A stretch of 64,000 nucleotides of DNA, from contig NZ_WIAX01000012.1 of NCBI RefSeq assembly GCF_009467795.1, positions 186,001 to 250,000 on the forward strand, read 5' to 3'. The DNA is from Nesterenkonia halophila. GTDB taxonomy: Bacteria > Actinomycetota > Actinomycetes > Actinomycetales > Micrococcaceae. A model generated the notes under the pieces. It ran no database searches. It was not told the origin of the DNA and saw nothing but the letters and a program-made list of their open reading frames with translations. Position 1 is the stretch's first letter, and each line of letters starts with the position of its first letter. Made by a program: the position numbers and the translations under genes. Below are positions 9,191 through 17,789 of this stretch, one piece after another.

Positions 9191-10383
9191 CGGGGAGTCT
9201 CCTCGACGTCGTCCTCCGTCGCGGGAGAAGTCTCGGGAACGGTCTCAGGGTCGGCCTCAGGATCGGTCTCGGGAGCCTCGAAGGGATTCGTCCCGTCCTC
9301 GGCGAGATCGTCCACGAAGTCGTCCATGGACGCCTCGTCCAGCGACCGGCGGAGCGCCTCCATCGCCGCCTCGTCGCGGGTGATCACCTGCGCGCCGCCG
9401 GAGGTCGTCATCGGCTCGCCGGCGGGGATGGTGAACATCTCGATGTCGTCGGAGCGCAGGCTGCGCAGCTGGACCGCGTAGCCGGCCACCGTCTCGGCGT
9501 CCAGCCCTTCGTCGAGCCACAGGTAGGGGACCATGCTCTCGACGATGTCCGAGACGCGGCCGGGGTTGGTCAGCGTGTCGGCGCTGAGGAAACGGTCGAT
9601 GATCGCCTTGACCACGCGCCGCTGGTTCTCCACACGGGTGAAGTCGCCGTCGGAGAAGGTCTTCCGTTCGCGGACGTAGCGCAGCGCGTTCGATCCCTCC
9701 AGCCGGATGGTGCCCTCGGGGTAGAAGTCCGGGTTGTGCTGGCCCGAGGAGAACGCCTGTGGGTTGTCCACGTAGACCCCGTCCAGCGCCACGGTGAGAT
9801 CCTTGAAGCCCTCGAAGTCGATGATCGCGGCATGGTCGATATGCGTGTCGAGCAGCTCCTCGACCGTGTCGACCACCAGCGGGTAGCCGCCGGAGTTGAT
9901 GGCGGTGTTGATGCGGTTGGGGCCCTCGCCGGGGATGTCGACCCACAGATCCCGGATGATCGACATGACGTAGACCGTCGAGCGGTCGGCCGGGATGTGG
10001 ACGAACATCATCGTGTCCGAGCGCTGCCCGTCCTCGCCCTTGACCTCGGCGAGATCCTGCCCCTCGCCGCGGGTGTCGGAGCCGAGCAGCAGCAGGTTGA
10101 TGACGTCGTCGTCGGTGCGCGCGGCGGAGTCGTCGTCCAGGTTCATCTCCAGGACGTTGCGGTTCTCCTCGAAGCTGCTCCGCAGGTCGTGCAGGTAGAT
10201 GCCGACGACCGCGACGGCGACGACCACCAGCGTGGCCACTGCGGCCAGCGACCAGGCCAGGATCCGCCGGCCGCGGCGAGGCTTCTCCCCTCGGTCGGAC
10301 GGGGCGGGGGCCCCCGGAGAGACGGAGCGCACGCGCTGCGGCCGGTGACCACGGCGGGCGCCGTCATGCTCTCGGTCGGCCAT
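9187..10383 (-). CDS. LCP (LytR-CpsA-Psr) family cell-wall glycopolymer ligase 1
   Basis: A 398-aa type II membrane protein: a basic cytoplasmic tail (residues 1-40), one membrane helix (about 41-64), then an extracellular LCP domain. Visible motifs are N-L-L-L-L-G-S-D-T-R, R-S-D-T-M-M, V-M-S-I-I-R-D-L-W with the conserved Arg-Asp, N-A-L-R-Y-V-R-E-R-K and R-V-E-N-Q-R-R-V. LCP enzymes transfer lipid-linked polymers (teichoic/teichuronic acids, arabinogalactan, capsule) to peptidoglycan. The C-terminus is Glu/Asp/Pro-rich. ATG at 10383 is chosen over an upstream start because GGAGG lies just before it. The second residue of the usual S-I-P-R-D motif is Ile here, unlike its paralogue at 21.8 kb. 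It is in one operon with the GT4-GT2 enzyme. Confidence 0.9.
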   Translation of the reverse strand: MADREHDGARRGHRPQRVRSVSPGAPAPSDRGEKPRRGRRILAWSLAAVATLVVVAVAVVGIYLHDLRSSFEENRNVLEMNLDDDSAARTDDDVINLLLLGSDTRGEGQDLAEVKGEDGQRSDTMMFVHIPADRSTVYVMSIIRDLWVDIPGEGPNRINTAINSGGYPLVVDTVEELLDTHIDHAAIIDFEGFKDLTVALDGVYVDNPQAFSSGQHNPDFYPEGTIRLEGSNALRYVRERKTFSDGDFTRVENQRRVVKAIIDRFLSADTLTNPGRVSDIVESMVPYLWLDEGLDAETVAGYAVQLRSLRSDDIEMFTIPAGEPMTTSGGAQVITRDEAAMEALRRSLDEASMDDFVDDLAEDGTNPFEAPETDPEADPETVPETSPATEDDVEETPR

Positions 10384-10617
10384 GGGTCCTCCCCTCGGAT
10401 GCGACGGCCGCCTGGGTCGTCGGAGTGGTCGCAGTCTGGGCGCGGCGCGCGGATCCGTCCCCTCCGGAGCGGACGGCACGACGGGTGCCGCCTCCCGGAC
10501 CCGCGCGACCGTCCGCGGCGGGCACGGGCGACCCGTCCCATGCTAGACGAGGCGGTCGGCTCTGCGATGCAGGAGCGTCGAGGCGCGGAGTCGACGTGAG
10601 CGAGGCCATGGTCGGCG

Positions 10618-11577
10618 TCACCATCGTCCGGAGCGCGGCCGGGGCTGGCAGCGCGGACACCAGTGCGAGGACCGCCCCATGAAGGGCGTGCGGCGCAGCG
10701 GCGTCGCGCAGCGGCGGCAGGGTTCTCCCGTGCGGCCGTAGGCGTCGAGCCCGCGGGAGAAGTAGCCGGATTCCCCGTTGACGTTGACATAGAGCGCGTC
10801 GAAGCTGGTGCCTCCGGCCTCCAGCGCGGCCTCCATGACCTCGCGGACCGCGCCCAGCACCCGCGCCGCCTCGGCGCGGGTGACGGTCTCGGTGCGTCGG
10901 GCGAAGTGCAGCCGGGCCCGCCAGAGCGCCTCGTCGGCGTAGATGTTGCCGATGCCCGAGCGCAGCGTCTGGTCCAGCAGGGCCCGTTTCAGCCCGCTGC
11001 GCCGGCGACGCAGCGCGCGGAAGAACGGTTCGACGGCGGCGCCGGCCGGCTCCAGCGGATCTGGGCCGATGTGGGCGATGCTCGCCGGCACTGTGCCGGA
11101 CGGGTGGTCGGCGGGCACGAGCGGGCGGATCTGCAGACCGCCGAAGATGCGCTGGTCGACGAAGCGCAGCTGCCGGCCGGATCCGGTCGCCGGCTCGCCG
11201 TCGCCGGCCGCGGCGTCCCCCGGCACGTCCCCCAGGTCCACGACGACCTTCAGATGCTTCTCCGCCGGGGCGTCGTCGGGCTGGACCAGCACCTGGCCGC
11301 TCATGCCCAGGTGGATCACCAGCGCCTCGTCGCGCGCGGATCCGTCCGGCCTCGTCGTCGGGGACCCGGCCGCGGACAGCGGGATCCAGAGGTATTTGCC
11401 GCGGCGGCGCGCGGCGTCGAGCGTCCGGCCGGCGACTCGGGCGGCGAAGTCCTCGACGCCGTCGTCGTGCCGGCGCAGACTGCGCACGTCGTGGACGACG
11501 GGCCGGGCGGCGCGGCGACCGACGGCCCAGCGTTCGACGCCGCGGCGGACGACTTCGACCTCGGGGAGCTCGGGCAT
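10618..11577 (-). CDS. mutM: Formamidopyrimidine-DNA glycosylase (Fpg/MutM)
   Basis: A 319-aa base-excision repair enzyme that removes 8-oxoguanine and formamidopyrimidines and nicks the DNA. The N-terminal M-P-E-L-P-E-V-E carries the catalytic Pro2 and Glu3; R-R-R-G-K-Y-L-W has the conserved Lys near residue 60; the helix-two-turn-helix and the late N-V-N-G-E motif are present. The C-terminal zinc finger reads C-R-R-C...C-P-R-C-Q. It lies 11 nt downstream of rnc, the standard actinobacterial rpmF-rnc-mutM order. The protein is longer than typical Fpg (about 270-290 aa) because of insertions around residues 75-85 and 125-140. Confidence 0.95.
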   Translation of the reverse strand: MPELPEVEVVRRGVERWAVGRRAARPVVHDVRSLRRHDDGVEDFAARVAGRTLDAARRRGKYLWIPLSAAGSPTTRPDGSARDEALVIHLGMSGQVLVQPDDAPAEKHLKVVVDLGDVPGDAAAGDGEPATGSGRQLRFVDQRIFGGLQIRPLVPADHPSGTVPASIAHIGPDPLEPAGAAVEPFFRALRRRRSGLKRALLDQTLRSGIGNIYADEALWRARLHFARRTETVTRAEAARVLGAVREVMEAALEAGGTSFDALYVNVNGESGYFSRGLDAYGRTGEPCRRCATPLRRTPFMGRSSHWCPRCQPRPRSGRW

Positions 11578-11588
11578 CAGGCCCCGCG

Positions 11589-12341
11589 TCAGCGGCCGAG
11601 CACGGCGTCGAAGGCGCCGCGGTCGGCCTCGCCGGCGGTCAGCGTCGCCGCGGTGAGTCGGGCGGCCTCGCGCTCGGCCTCCTTCTTGGACTTGCCTGTG
11701 CCGGAGGAGTAGGCGACGCCGCCGATGGTCAGCGTGGCGGTGAACGTCTTGTCGTGGTCGGGCCCGGAGTCCTCCATCACGTAGCGGATGTCGCCGAGCT
11801 CCCGGTCGGCGGCGATCTCCTGGATGGTCGTCTTCCAGTCCTTGCCCGCGCTCATCGCCTGGTCGTCGTCCAGCAGCGGAAGCACCAGACGCAGCACCAG
11901 CCGGCGGCCCGTCTCGAAGGAGGTCGAGAGATAAGCCGCGCCGATCAGCGCCTCCATCGTGTCGGCGAGGATCGAGTCCTTGTCCTGTCCGCCGGTGCGC
12001 AGCTCGCCGGTGCCCAGGCTGATGTGCGGACCGACGCCGTGGTCGCGGGCGACGCGCGCCAGCGCCCGGGTGCTGACCAGCGCCGAGCGCAGCTTGGCCA
12101 GGTCTCCCTCGGAGAGCTCGGGATAGCTGCGGAACAGGTGGTCGGTCACCGCGTAGCCGAGCACGGAGTCGCCCAGGAACTCCAGGCGCTCGTTGGTGGG
12201 GATGCCGTCGTTCTCATAGGAGTACGACCGATGCGTCAGGGCAAGACGAAGAGTCTCGGGGTCGATGTGCACCCCGAGACTCTCCACCAATGCCTCATGG
12301 TCCCCCGGCGTCGTCGCGCCGGCGGATGCCGATGATGTCAC
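11589..12341 (-). CDS. rnc: Ribonuclease III
   Basis: A double-strand-specific endonuclease for rRNA precursors and structured RNAs. The RNase III signature [12 protein letters not shown] is followed by the metal-binding D-T-M-E-A-L-I-G-A motif; the dsRNA-binding domain (about residues 165-235) has [15 protein letters not shown]. The in-frame GTG at 12341 is preferred (250 aa) because GGGAG lies 8 nt upstream. A TTG at 12356 would add five residues (255 aa) but has no good ribosome-binding site. It sits 27 nt after rpmF and just before mutM, in one operon. Confidence 0.94.
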   Translation of the reverse strand: MTSSASAGATTPGDHEALVESLGVHIDPETLRLALTHRSYSYENDGIPTNERLEFLGDSVLGYAVTDHLFRSYPELSEGDLAKLRSALVSTRALARVARDHGVGPHISLGTGELRTGGQDKDSILADTMEALIGAAYLSTSFETGRRLVLRLVLPLLDDDQAMSAGKDWKTTIQEIAADRELGDIRYVMEDSGPDHDKTFTATLTIGGVAYSSGTGKSKKEAEREAARLTAATLTAGEADRGAFDAVLGR

Positions 12342-12368
12342 GTCACGCGCTCCCAACAGGTCAGGAGA

Positions 12369-12572
12369 TCACGCGTCGGCGACCTTGCGCCCCTTGTACT
12401 CGTAGAACAGCGGGGAGCCGGCCGAGTCGGTGACCAGCTTGGCCTGGTGCGGCTGGCTGTAGACGACACGACCGTTCTCCACCGACTTCACCAGCGAGGG
12501 CGCCTGGGCCTTCCACTGCGAACGGCGGCTACGGGTGTTGGAACGGGACTTCTTCCGCTTCGGAACAGCCAC
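12369..12572 (-). CDS. rpmF: 50S ribosomal protein L32
   Basis: A 67-aa basic protein of the large ribosomal subunit, with the L32 N-terminus [16 protein letters not shown]. The zinc-binding Cys residues of the C+ form are absent, so this is the zinc-independent (C-) type common in actinobacteria. GTG start with AAGAGAGA a few bases upstream. It lies between the DUF177 gene and rnc, as in most actinobacteria. Confidence 0.95.
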   Translation of the reverse strand: MAVPKRKKSRSNTRSRRSQWKAQAPSLVKSVENGRVVYSQPHQAKLVTDSAGSPLFYEYKGRKVADA

Positions 12573-12642
12573 GGTGTCTCTCTTCTTTCGTCGTTGTCGG
12601 ACAGGTCAGCAGGGACGCGCCGCGTCCCCGGCTCTGGAGTCT

Positions 12643-13218
12643 TCAGCTGCGCTCCCCGGAGGCGTCCTCCGGGTCGTTCAGCCCGTCGGCGAGGTCCGCC
12701 AGGGCGGCCCAGCGGGGGTCGATCTGCTCGTGAGCATGCTCCGGATCGTCCTCCATGCGGAAGCCGCACTGGGAGCACAGGCCGGGGCAGTCCTCGCGAC
12801 AGACCGGCTGGAACGGCAGCGTCGAGACCATCAGGTCCCGCAGCACCGGTTCCAGGTCGATGGTGAGGTCCTCGCCGATGAGACGCTCATCCTCGTCCTC
12901 GGCCTCGCCGTCGACCTCCCGTCCCGGGTGGGTGAACAGCTGCATGAGGTCCACCGTCGCGGAGTAGCCGATCGCGTCGAGGCACCGGCTGCACTGACCG
13001 GTGACCTCCGCCGAGGCGGTGCCGGTCAACAGCACGCCCTCGTGCACCGACTCCAGGCGCAGGTCCAGGTGCAGCGCTCCGCCTTCGCGGAAGCCGACGA
13101 GGACCGCCGAGAAGTCGGCGGGGGTCGCCACCGTCCTGTCCAGATGCTCCTGCGTGCCGGGCTTGCCCCCGAGCTCGCGGACATCGACGGACAGTCCGGC
13201 GTCCTGCTCTGCGCTCAC
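12643..13218 (-). CDS. DUF177 / YceD-family protein
   Basis: A 191-aa cytoplasmic protein of the DUF177 family encoded next to rpmF; family members are linked to 23S rRNA or ribosome assembly. It shows two Cys pairs, C-S-R-C-L-D around residue 85 and C-R-E-D-C-P-G-L-C-S-Q-C-G near residue 148, likely to bind zinc, with the acidic D-E-D-E-R-L region between. The GTG at 13218 is chosen because GGGAGA lies 7 nt upstream; an in-frame upstream ATG would add 12 residues without such a site. It is first gene of the unit DUF177-rpmF-rnc-mutM. Confidence 0.9.
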   Translation of the reverse strand: MSAEQDAGLSVDVRELGGKPGTQEHLDRTVATPADFSAVLVGFREGGALHLDLRLESVHEGVLLTGTASAEVTGQCSRCLDAIGYSATVDLMQLFTHPGREVDGEAEDEDERLIGEDLTIDLEPVLRDLMVSTLPFQPVCREDCPGLCSQCGFRMEDDPEHAHEQIDPRWAALADLADGLNDPEDASGERS

Positions 13219-13273
13219 GGGGCACTCTCCCTGGGTGGACGGCGATCCGGGCATACGTCATGACCGACGTTCC

Positions 13274-13279
13274 ATGCTA
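13274..13279 (-). promoter_or_regulatory. -10 element upstream of the DUF177-rpmF-rnc-mutM operon
   Basis: TAGCAT on the minus strand matches TANNNT and lies about 55 nt before the chosen GTG. No clear -35 is visible. Confidence 0.4.
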
Positions 13280-13375
13280 GACCATGGTCGCACACCGGAG
13301 CGAATCCCCGCGTTCCGGCGCGTCACGACGCCTCCGGACGCGCCCGGACGCAGCCGAGCGTGGTCCGCGCAGCGC

Positions 13376-14287
13376 TCAGAGGTCGGCGGCGAAGTCCTTC
13401 AGCCAGCTGCGCAGGTCAGTGCCCAGATCCTCGCGATCGACGGCGAGGGTCACCACCGCCTTGATGTAGCTGAGCTTGTCTCCGGTGTCGTAGCGGCGCC
13501 CGCGGAAGACCACCGCGTGCACGCCGCCGCCCTGCTCTGCCGGCTTGGCGGCCATCTCCTGCAGCGCATCGGTCAGCTGGATCTCGTCGCCGCGACCGGG
13601 CGGCGTCTGCTCGAGCTGCTCGAAGATCGCCGGGTGCAGCACGTAGCGGCCGATGACCGCGAGATTCGACGGGGCCTCGTCGGCCGCCGGCTTCTCCACC
13701 AGCCCGGAGACCGGCACGACGCCGTCGCCGGCCGCGTCGCCGCCGGACTCGGCGGGAGTGACCACGCCGTAGGCGCTGATGTCCTCGCGGGGGACCACCA
13801 TGACCGCGATGACCGACCCGCCCAGACGCTCCTGGGTCTCCAGCATGGTGGTCAGCAGCTCGTCGCGGGCGTCGATGAGGTCGTCGCCGAGCAGCACGGC
13901 GAAGGGCTCGTTGCCGACGTGGCGTTTGGCGCAGAGCACCGCGTGGCCGAGGCCCTTGGCCTCGCCCTGGCGGATGTAGTGCAGATCGCCCAGGCCGGTC
14001 GCCCGGCGCACCAGGTCCAGCTTCTTCTGATCTCCCTTGGCCTCCAGGACGGCCTCGAGGTCCGGCACCCGGTCGAAGTGGTTCTCCAGGGCGCGCTTGC
14101 TCCGGCCGGTGACCATCAGGATGTCGTCGAGCCCGGCCTGGGAGGCCTCGTCGACGACGTACTGGATGGCCGGCTCGTCGACGACCGGAAGCATCTCCTT
14201 CGGCATCGCCTTGGTCGCCGGGAGGAAGCGAGTCCCCAGTCCGGCGGCGGGGATGACGGCCTTGCGGATCTGGCTCATGGGACGCAT
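13376..14287 (-). CDS. galU: UTP-glucose-1-phosphate uridylyltransferase
   Basis: A 303-aa nucleotidyltransferase that makes UDP-glucose from UTP and glucose-1-phosphate. The N-terminus carries the signature A-V-I-P-A-A-G-L-G-T-R-F-L-P-A-T-K-A-M-P-K-E-M-L-P; later L-L-G-D-D-L-I (metal-binding Asp), S-A-Y-G-V-V, G-L-V-E-K-P and Y-D-T-G-D-K-L-S-Y are seen. Two starts are possible, ATG at 14287 (GAGAGG 3 nt upstream) or ATG at 14278; the longer is given. UDP-glucose feeds the Ugd enzyme encoded at 31.6 kb and glycan synthesis. It sits between coaD and DUF177, which are usually closer together. Confidence 0.95.
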   Translation of the reverse strand: MRPMSQIRKAVIPAAGLGTRFLPATKAMPKEMLPVVDEPAIQYVVDEASQAGLDDILMVTGRSKRALENHFDRVPDLEAVLEAKGDQKKLDLVRRATGLGDLHYIRQGEAKGLGHAVLCAKRHVGNEPFAVLLGDDLIDARDELLTTMLETQERLGGSVIAVMVVPREDISAYGVVTPAESGGDAAGDGVVPVSGLVEKPAADEAPSNLAVIGRYVLHPAIFEQLEQTPPGRGDEIQLTDALQEMAAKPAEQGGGVHAVVFRGRRYDTGDKLSYIKAVVTLAVDREDLGTDLRSWLKDFAADL

Positions 14288-14372
14288 CGACCTCTCTCGG
14301 TTGGGCTGCTCCGACCCGCAGCTCCCGGGGCGGGGACGCAGACGGGCCGCAGGACGGGATCCGGTGCCTGCG

Positions 14373-14378
14373 AATCTA
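14373..14378 (-). promoter_or_regulatory. Candidate -10 element of galU
   Basis: TAGATT on the minus strand, about 85 nt upstream of the galU ATG and within the coaD-galU gap. No -35 is obvious. Confidence 0.35.
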
Positions 14379-14386
14379 GCACGGAG

Positions 14387-14878
14387 TCAGGAACCGCCGT
14401 CGGCTCCACGCCGCTCGGCCAGCCGCCGCTCGACGGCCCACGGGACGAACTCGGCGACGTCGCCGCCGAGGGCGTGGACCTCCTTGATCAGCGTCGAGGA
14501 GAGGTGCGTGTAACGGCCGTCGGCGGCCAGGTAGATGGTCTCCAGACCGGTCAGATGACGATTCATCGTCGCCATCGGCGTCTCGTAGGCGAGGTCCTTC
14601 GCATCGCGGATGCCCTTGACCACGGCGTTGGCCCCGTGCTGCCGGCAGAACTCGGCGAGCAGACCCTCGCCCAGCGGCTCGACGACGACGCCGCGGACCG
14701 CGGAGAAGGTCTCGCGGGCCATCTCCATGCGCTCCTCGACCCCGAACATCGGGGACTTGTGCATGTTCGGCGAGACGGCGACGATCACCTCGTCGAAGAG
14801 ATTCGCCGCTCGGGCCACGATCTCCGCGTGGCCGTTGTGCATGGGGTCGAAGGATCCGGGACACACTGCAGACTGCAT
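14387..14878 (-). CDS. coaD: Phosphopantetheine adenylyltransferase
   Basis: A 163-aa enzyme of coenzyme A synthesis that makes dephospho-CoA from 4'-phosphopantetheine and ATP. The nucleotidyltransferase motif G-S-F-D-P-M-H-N-G-H lies at residues 8-17, with K-G-I-R near residue 88 and the late motif Y-T-H-L-S-S-T-L-I-K-E. Length matches the family (about 160 aa). It is read from a leaderless promoter. In many actinobacteria rsmD is the direct neighbour; here rsmD is 3 kb away, with an aminotransferase, a spermidine-synthase-like gene and a membrane-protein gene between. Confidence 0.96.
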   Translation of the reverse strand: MQSAVCPGSFDPMHNGHAEIVARAANLFDEVIVAVSPNMHKSPMFGVEERMEMARETFSAVRGVVVEPLGEGLLAEFCRQHGANAVVKGIRDAKDLAYETPMATMNRHLTGLETIYLAADGRYTHLSSTLIKEVHALGGDVAEFVPWAVERRLAERRGADGGS

Positions 14879-14891
14879 GGACAGGACACTA
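14879..14891 (-). promoter_or_regulatory. Leaderless promoter of coaD
   Basis: TAGTGT (minus strand, 14886-14891) followed by 7 nt and the coaD ATG at 14878; no Shine-Dalgarno sequence. Confidence 0.55.
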
Positions 14892-14984
14892 GTCGACGCG
14901 GCCGACGACGGCCACGCCGCCGGACGTCGCCGGCCCGGACGACCGCGTCCGCCCCGCCCTCTGCGCCGCCGGGGCCGCCGTGTC

Positions 14985-14997
14985 TACGATGGGGAGC
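14985..14997 (+). promoter_or_regulatory. Leaderless promoter of the aminotransferase gene
   Basis: TACGAT at 14985-14990 followed by GGGGAGC and the ATG at 14998. The G-rich spacer touches the ATG and is too close to serve as a normal Shine-Dalgarno site. Confidence 0.55.
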
Positions 14998-16371
14998 ATG
15001 CTGTCGCACGCCGATGATCCCGTCGCACCCCGTTCCGCCGACCGCCCGACCGAGGGCGGAGTCGACGGCGCGCCCGACCTCTCCCCCGCCGAGACGCCCG
15101 CCGAGCGCGCCGCCCGCCGCCCGCTGGATCACCGCCCGCTCTGGGCTCGGGCCGCCGTCGGCGCGAACACCTATGACGGCGCGACCGGCACCGTGACCCC
15201 GACGATCTACGAGCGCACCACGGCCGCGGCGATGCGCCATGAGGCGGTCAACCTCGGACAGGGCTTCCCGGACCGGGAGGGGCCGGACTGGCTGCTCGAC
15301 CTGGCCGCCCGCGCCGTCGCCGATCCGCAGGTCGGCCCGCCCAACCAGTACGCGCCGGGTCCGGGACTGCCGGCCCTGCGGCAGGCCGTCGCCGCCGACG
15401 TCGATCGCCGCGCCGGCGTCGCCCTGGATCCGGAGCAGCAGGTGCTGATCACCACCGGGGCCACTGAGGCGATCACCGCCGCGATCCTGGCCTTCGCCCG
15501 CCCCGGCGGCGAGGTGCTGACCTTCGAGCCGCACTATGACTCCTACGGCGCCTGCGCGGCGCTGGCCGGCGCCGAGCTGGTGGGCGTGCCGCTGCGCGGC
15601 CCGGACTTCCGGCCCGACGTCGACGCGCTGGAGGCCGCAGTCACCGAGCGGACGACGATGATCCTGCTCAACACTCCGCACAATCCGACCGGCACCGTCT
15701 TCAGCGCCGAGGAGATGCGGCGGATCGTCGATCTGGCCGTCCGCCACGACCTGCGCATCATGTGCGACGAGGTCTACGAGCGGCTGGTCTTCGACGACGC
15801 CGCGCATCCGCACCGCACGGTCCTCTCGATCCCCGGCGCCGAGCAGGTCGCCGTCGCCGTGGGCTCGGCGGGCAAGTCCTTCTCGGTGACGGGCTGGAAG
15901 GTCGGCTGGATCACCGGCTCGGCGACGCTGGTCAACCAGGTCCGCGGGGTCAAGCAGTTCCTGAGCTTCTCCTCCGGCCCGGCCTACCAGCACGCCGTCG
16001 CCGAAGGGCTGGCGGACGACCGCGGCTTCTTCGCCGAGAACGTCGCCGAGCTGACCGCAGGCCGCGATCTGCTGCACCGCGGGCTGACCTCGGCCGGCCT
16101 GCGCGCCCACCACACCGAGGCGGGCTACTTCGTCGTCGCCGACATCTCACCGCTCACCGATCTCTCCGGCGAGGCCTTCTGCCGGCTGCTCGCCGAGGAG
16201 GTCGGCGTCGCGGCGATCCCGGTCTCGACGCTGACCATCCGGCACGCCGCCTCCGCCGAGGACGAGCTGCAGAAGCTGGTGCGCTTCGCCTTCTGCAAAC
16301 GCCACGAGACGATCATCGAGGGCATGCGCCGCCTGGCCGAGCGGCTGCCCGCCGCGCTGGAGCGGTCCTGA
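14998..16371 (+). CDS. PLP-dependent class I/II aminotransferase
   Basis: A 457-aa fold-type I aminotransferase. After an acidic/Pro-rich N-terminus (1-55), the catalytic core shows V-N-L-G-Q-G-F-P-D, N-Q-Y-A-P-G-P-G-L-P-A-L-R (substrate loop), T-T-G-A-T-E-A-I, N-T-P-H-N-P-T-G (PLP-binding Asn), D-E-V-Y-E and S-A-G-K-S-F-S-V-T-G-W-K-V-G-W with the PLP lysine. This set resembles kynurenine/methionine-type aminotransferases and the DapC group; the amino donor cannot be fixed. The ATG at 14998 is preferred over an in-frame GTG at 14980, which would overlap the -10 hexamer. The stop overlaps the next gene by one base, so the two are one unit. Confidence 0.9.
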   Translation: MLSHADDPVAPRSADRPTEGGVDGAPDLSPAETPAERAARRPLDHRPLWARAAVGANTYDGATGTVTPTIYERTTAAAMRHEAVNLGQGFPDREGPDWLLDLAARAVADPQVGPPNQYAPGPGLPALRQAVAADVDRRAGVALDPEQQVLITTGATEAITAAILAFARPGGEVLTFEPHYDSYGACAALAGAELVGVPLRGPDFRPDVDALEAAVTERTTMILLNTPHNPTGTVFSAEEMRRIVDLAVRHDLRIMCDEVYERLVFDDAAHPHRTVLSIPGAEQVAVAVGSAGKSFSVTGWKVGWITGSATLVNQVRGVKQFLSFSSGPAYQHAVAEGLADDRGFFAENVAELTAGRDLLHRGLTSAGLRAHHTEAGYFVVADISPLTDLSGEAFCRLLAEEVGVAAIPVSTLTIRHAASAEDELQKLVRFAFCKRHETIIEGMRRLAERLPAALERS

Positions 16372-17198
16372 TGGCCCGGCTGCCGGCGAGCATGCGGCTG
16401 AGCGCCTCCGGAACGGTCACCGAGCTGCGCTGCGACGAGCTCACCGACGCCGGCGTGGTGCTGAGCATCGACGGGGCCGAGCAGTCCCACGTCGAGGTCG
16501 CGGACCCGGGCTTCCTGCTGCACGACTACACCGTCCGAAAATCCGCCGTGCTGCGCACCGCCGCGCGCGACCTGGTGCGCGCCGACGCCCGCGGACAGGT
16601 CCTGCACCTCGGGGCCGGCGCGCTGACGCTGCCGCGCTGGCTGGGGCATCACGCCCCGGGCCTGGAGCAGACGGTGGTCGACGTCGAGCCCGAGCTGGTC
16701 GACTTCGTGCTCACCCACCTGCCGATGGAGCCGGCGCCGCGCAGCGTCGTCGCCGATGCCGCGACAGTGTTCGCCGACGACGGCGCGCTGGCCGGCGAGC
16801 GCTTCGACCTGGTGCTGGTGGACCTCTTCAACTCCTCCGAGGCCCCGGAGGCGCTGACCTCGACGGCCTTCCACCGCACCACGCTGGGCGCGACGGCCGA
16901 GGGCGGGCTGCTGCTGATGAATCTGGGCGACGAGCCGCCGATGGACTTCGCCGCCGAACAGGTCCGCCGCGTCGCTGAGGCGCTGGGCCCGCTCGGCGCG
17001 GCCGCCGACGGGCTGTGGGACCGGCTGCTGCTGACCGCCCCGGCCGACGTCGTCGCCGGCGAGGCCGAGGGCAATCTGGTGCTGGCCGTCTCCCCGCAGG
17101 CGCCGTTCGCCGAGGCCACCGTCAATGCCGTCTGGGCCTCCGGGCCGCATCCCGGCGAGACGCTGACCGGAGCCGCGCTGCGCGACTGGGCCGGCTAG
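16371..17198 (+). CDS. Spermidine synthase-like methyltransferase-fold protein
   Basis: A 275-aa protein with the Rossmann core of the spermidine synthase family: V-L-H-L-G-A-G-A-L-T-L-P-R (nucleotide-binding loop) near residue 80, V-V-D-V-E-P-E-L near 101, and F-D-L-V-L-V-D-L-F-N-S near 145. Members of this actinobacterial group lack full polyamine-synthase evidence and are usually annotated only by fold; the true substrate is unknown. Its ATG shares the A of the preceding TGA (TGATG), so translation is coupled to the aminotransferase. Its TAG stop lies in a CTAG that is also the stop of the convergent gene. Confidence 0.8.
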   Translation: MARLPASMRLSASGTVTELRCDELTDAGVVLSIDGAEQSHVEVADPGFLLHDYTVRKSAVLRTAARDLVRADARGQVLHLGAGALTLPRWLGHHAPGLEQTVVDVEPELVDFVLTHLPMEPAPRSVVADAATVFADDGALAGERFDLVLVDLFNSSEAPEALTSTAFHRTTLGATAEGGLLLMNLGDEPPMDFAAEQVRRVAEALGPLGAAADGLWDRLLLTAPADVVAGEAEGNLVLAVSPQAPFAEATVNAVWASGPHPGETLTGAALRDWAG

Positions 17199-17704
17199 CA
17201 GCGCGAGCGCGGCACGGCAGCCGATCCGGCGCCCCGCGCCGCCGCACGCCGCTCGACGGCCCGGCACACGACGGAGGGGTCCGCGGCGCTGAGCAGCCAG
17301 CGGCGCCGGTCGGTGACCACATGGACGGTGGGGCCGCCGACGAGCAGTCCGGTCGTCCCGCCGGGGAGGAACCGGCATCCGAGGCCCTCGACGAGTCCGG
17401 TCGCCGGCCCCTCCTCAGCGCGGCGGATCTGCGACCAGGCGGCGGTCATCCGGAAGACGCCCAGGCAGCGGGCGTGCAGGCCGGCTGCATCGGCGGTGAT
17501 CGTCGTCCGGAGGCGCAGCATCATCCCGGCCAGGACCAGCATCAGCGCGGCGGTCGCGGCGCCGAACACCACGCCCGCGCCGACGAGCAGGGTGGTCCCC
17601 AGCGAGAAGGCGCCGGCGCCGAGGAGCAGCCCCGCCAGCGGCAGGGCGACGCCCCGCGGGGCCCGCGCGATGGACAGGACCGTCGGTGTGTCTCCCCCGT
17701 TCAT
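17195..17704 (-). CDS. Small membrane protein, possible PH-like domain
   Basis: A 169-aa protein with two hydrophobic helices (about residues 17-38 and 43-63) followed by a ~90-residue soluble region (T-T-I-T-A-D-A-A-G-L-H, then W-S-Q-I, then V-H-V-V-T-D-R-R-R-W). The order (two helices, then a strand-rich domain beginning with a G-L-H-like turn) resembles bacterial PH-domain membrane proteins of actinobacteria; this is inference. A leaderless promoter directly upstream supports it being a real gene. Its TAG overlaps the stop of the convergent spermidine-synthase-like gene through the palindrome CTAG. Confidence 0.65.
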   Translation of the reverse strand: MNGGDTPTVLSIARAPRGVALPLAGLLLGAGAFSLGTTLLVGAGVVFGAATAALMLVLAGMMLRLRTTITADAAGLHARCLGVFRMTAAWSQIRRAEEGPATGLVEGLGCRFLPGGTTGLLVGGPTVHVVTDRRRWLLSAADPSVVCRAVERRAAARGAGSAAVPRSRC

Positions 17705-17716
17705 GGGGTCAGCCTA
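17705..17716 (-). promoter_or_regulatory. Leaderless promoter of the small membrane-protein gene
   Basis: TAGGCT (minus strand, 17711-17716), 6-nt spacer, then ATG at 17704. Confidence 0.5.
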
Positions 17717-17789
17717 ATGCCCGTACCGACTGGGTTCCACCCCCTGACGACAGGACCTTGAGACGGGACGACCACCGTCCCGCGACGGC

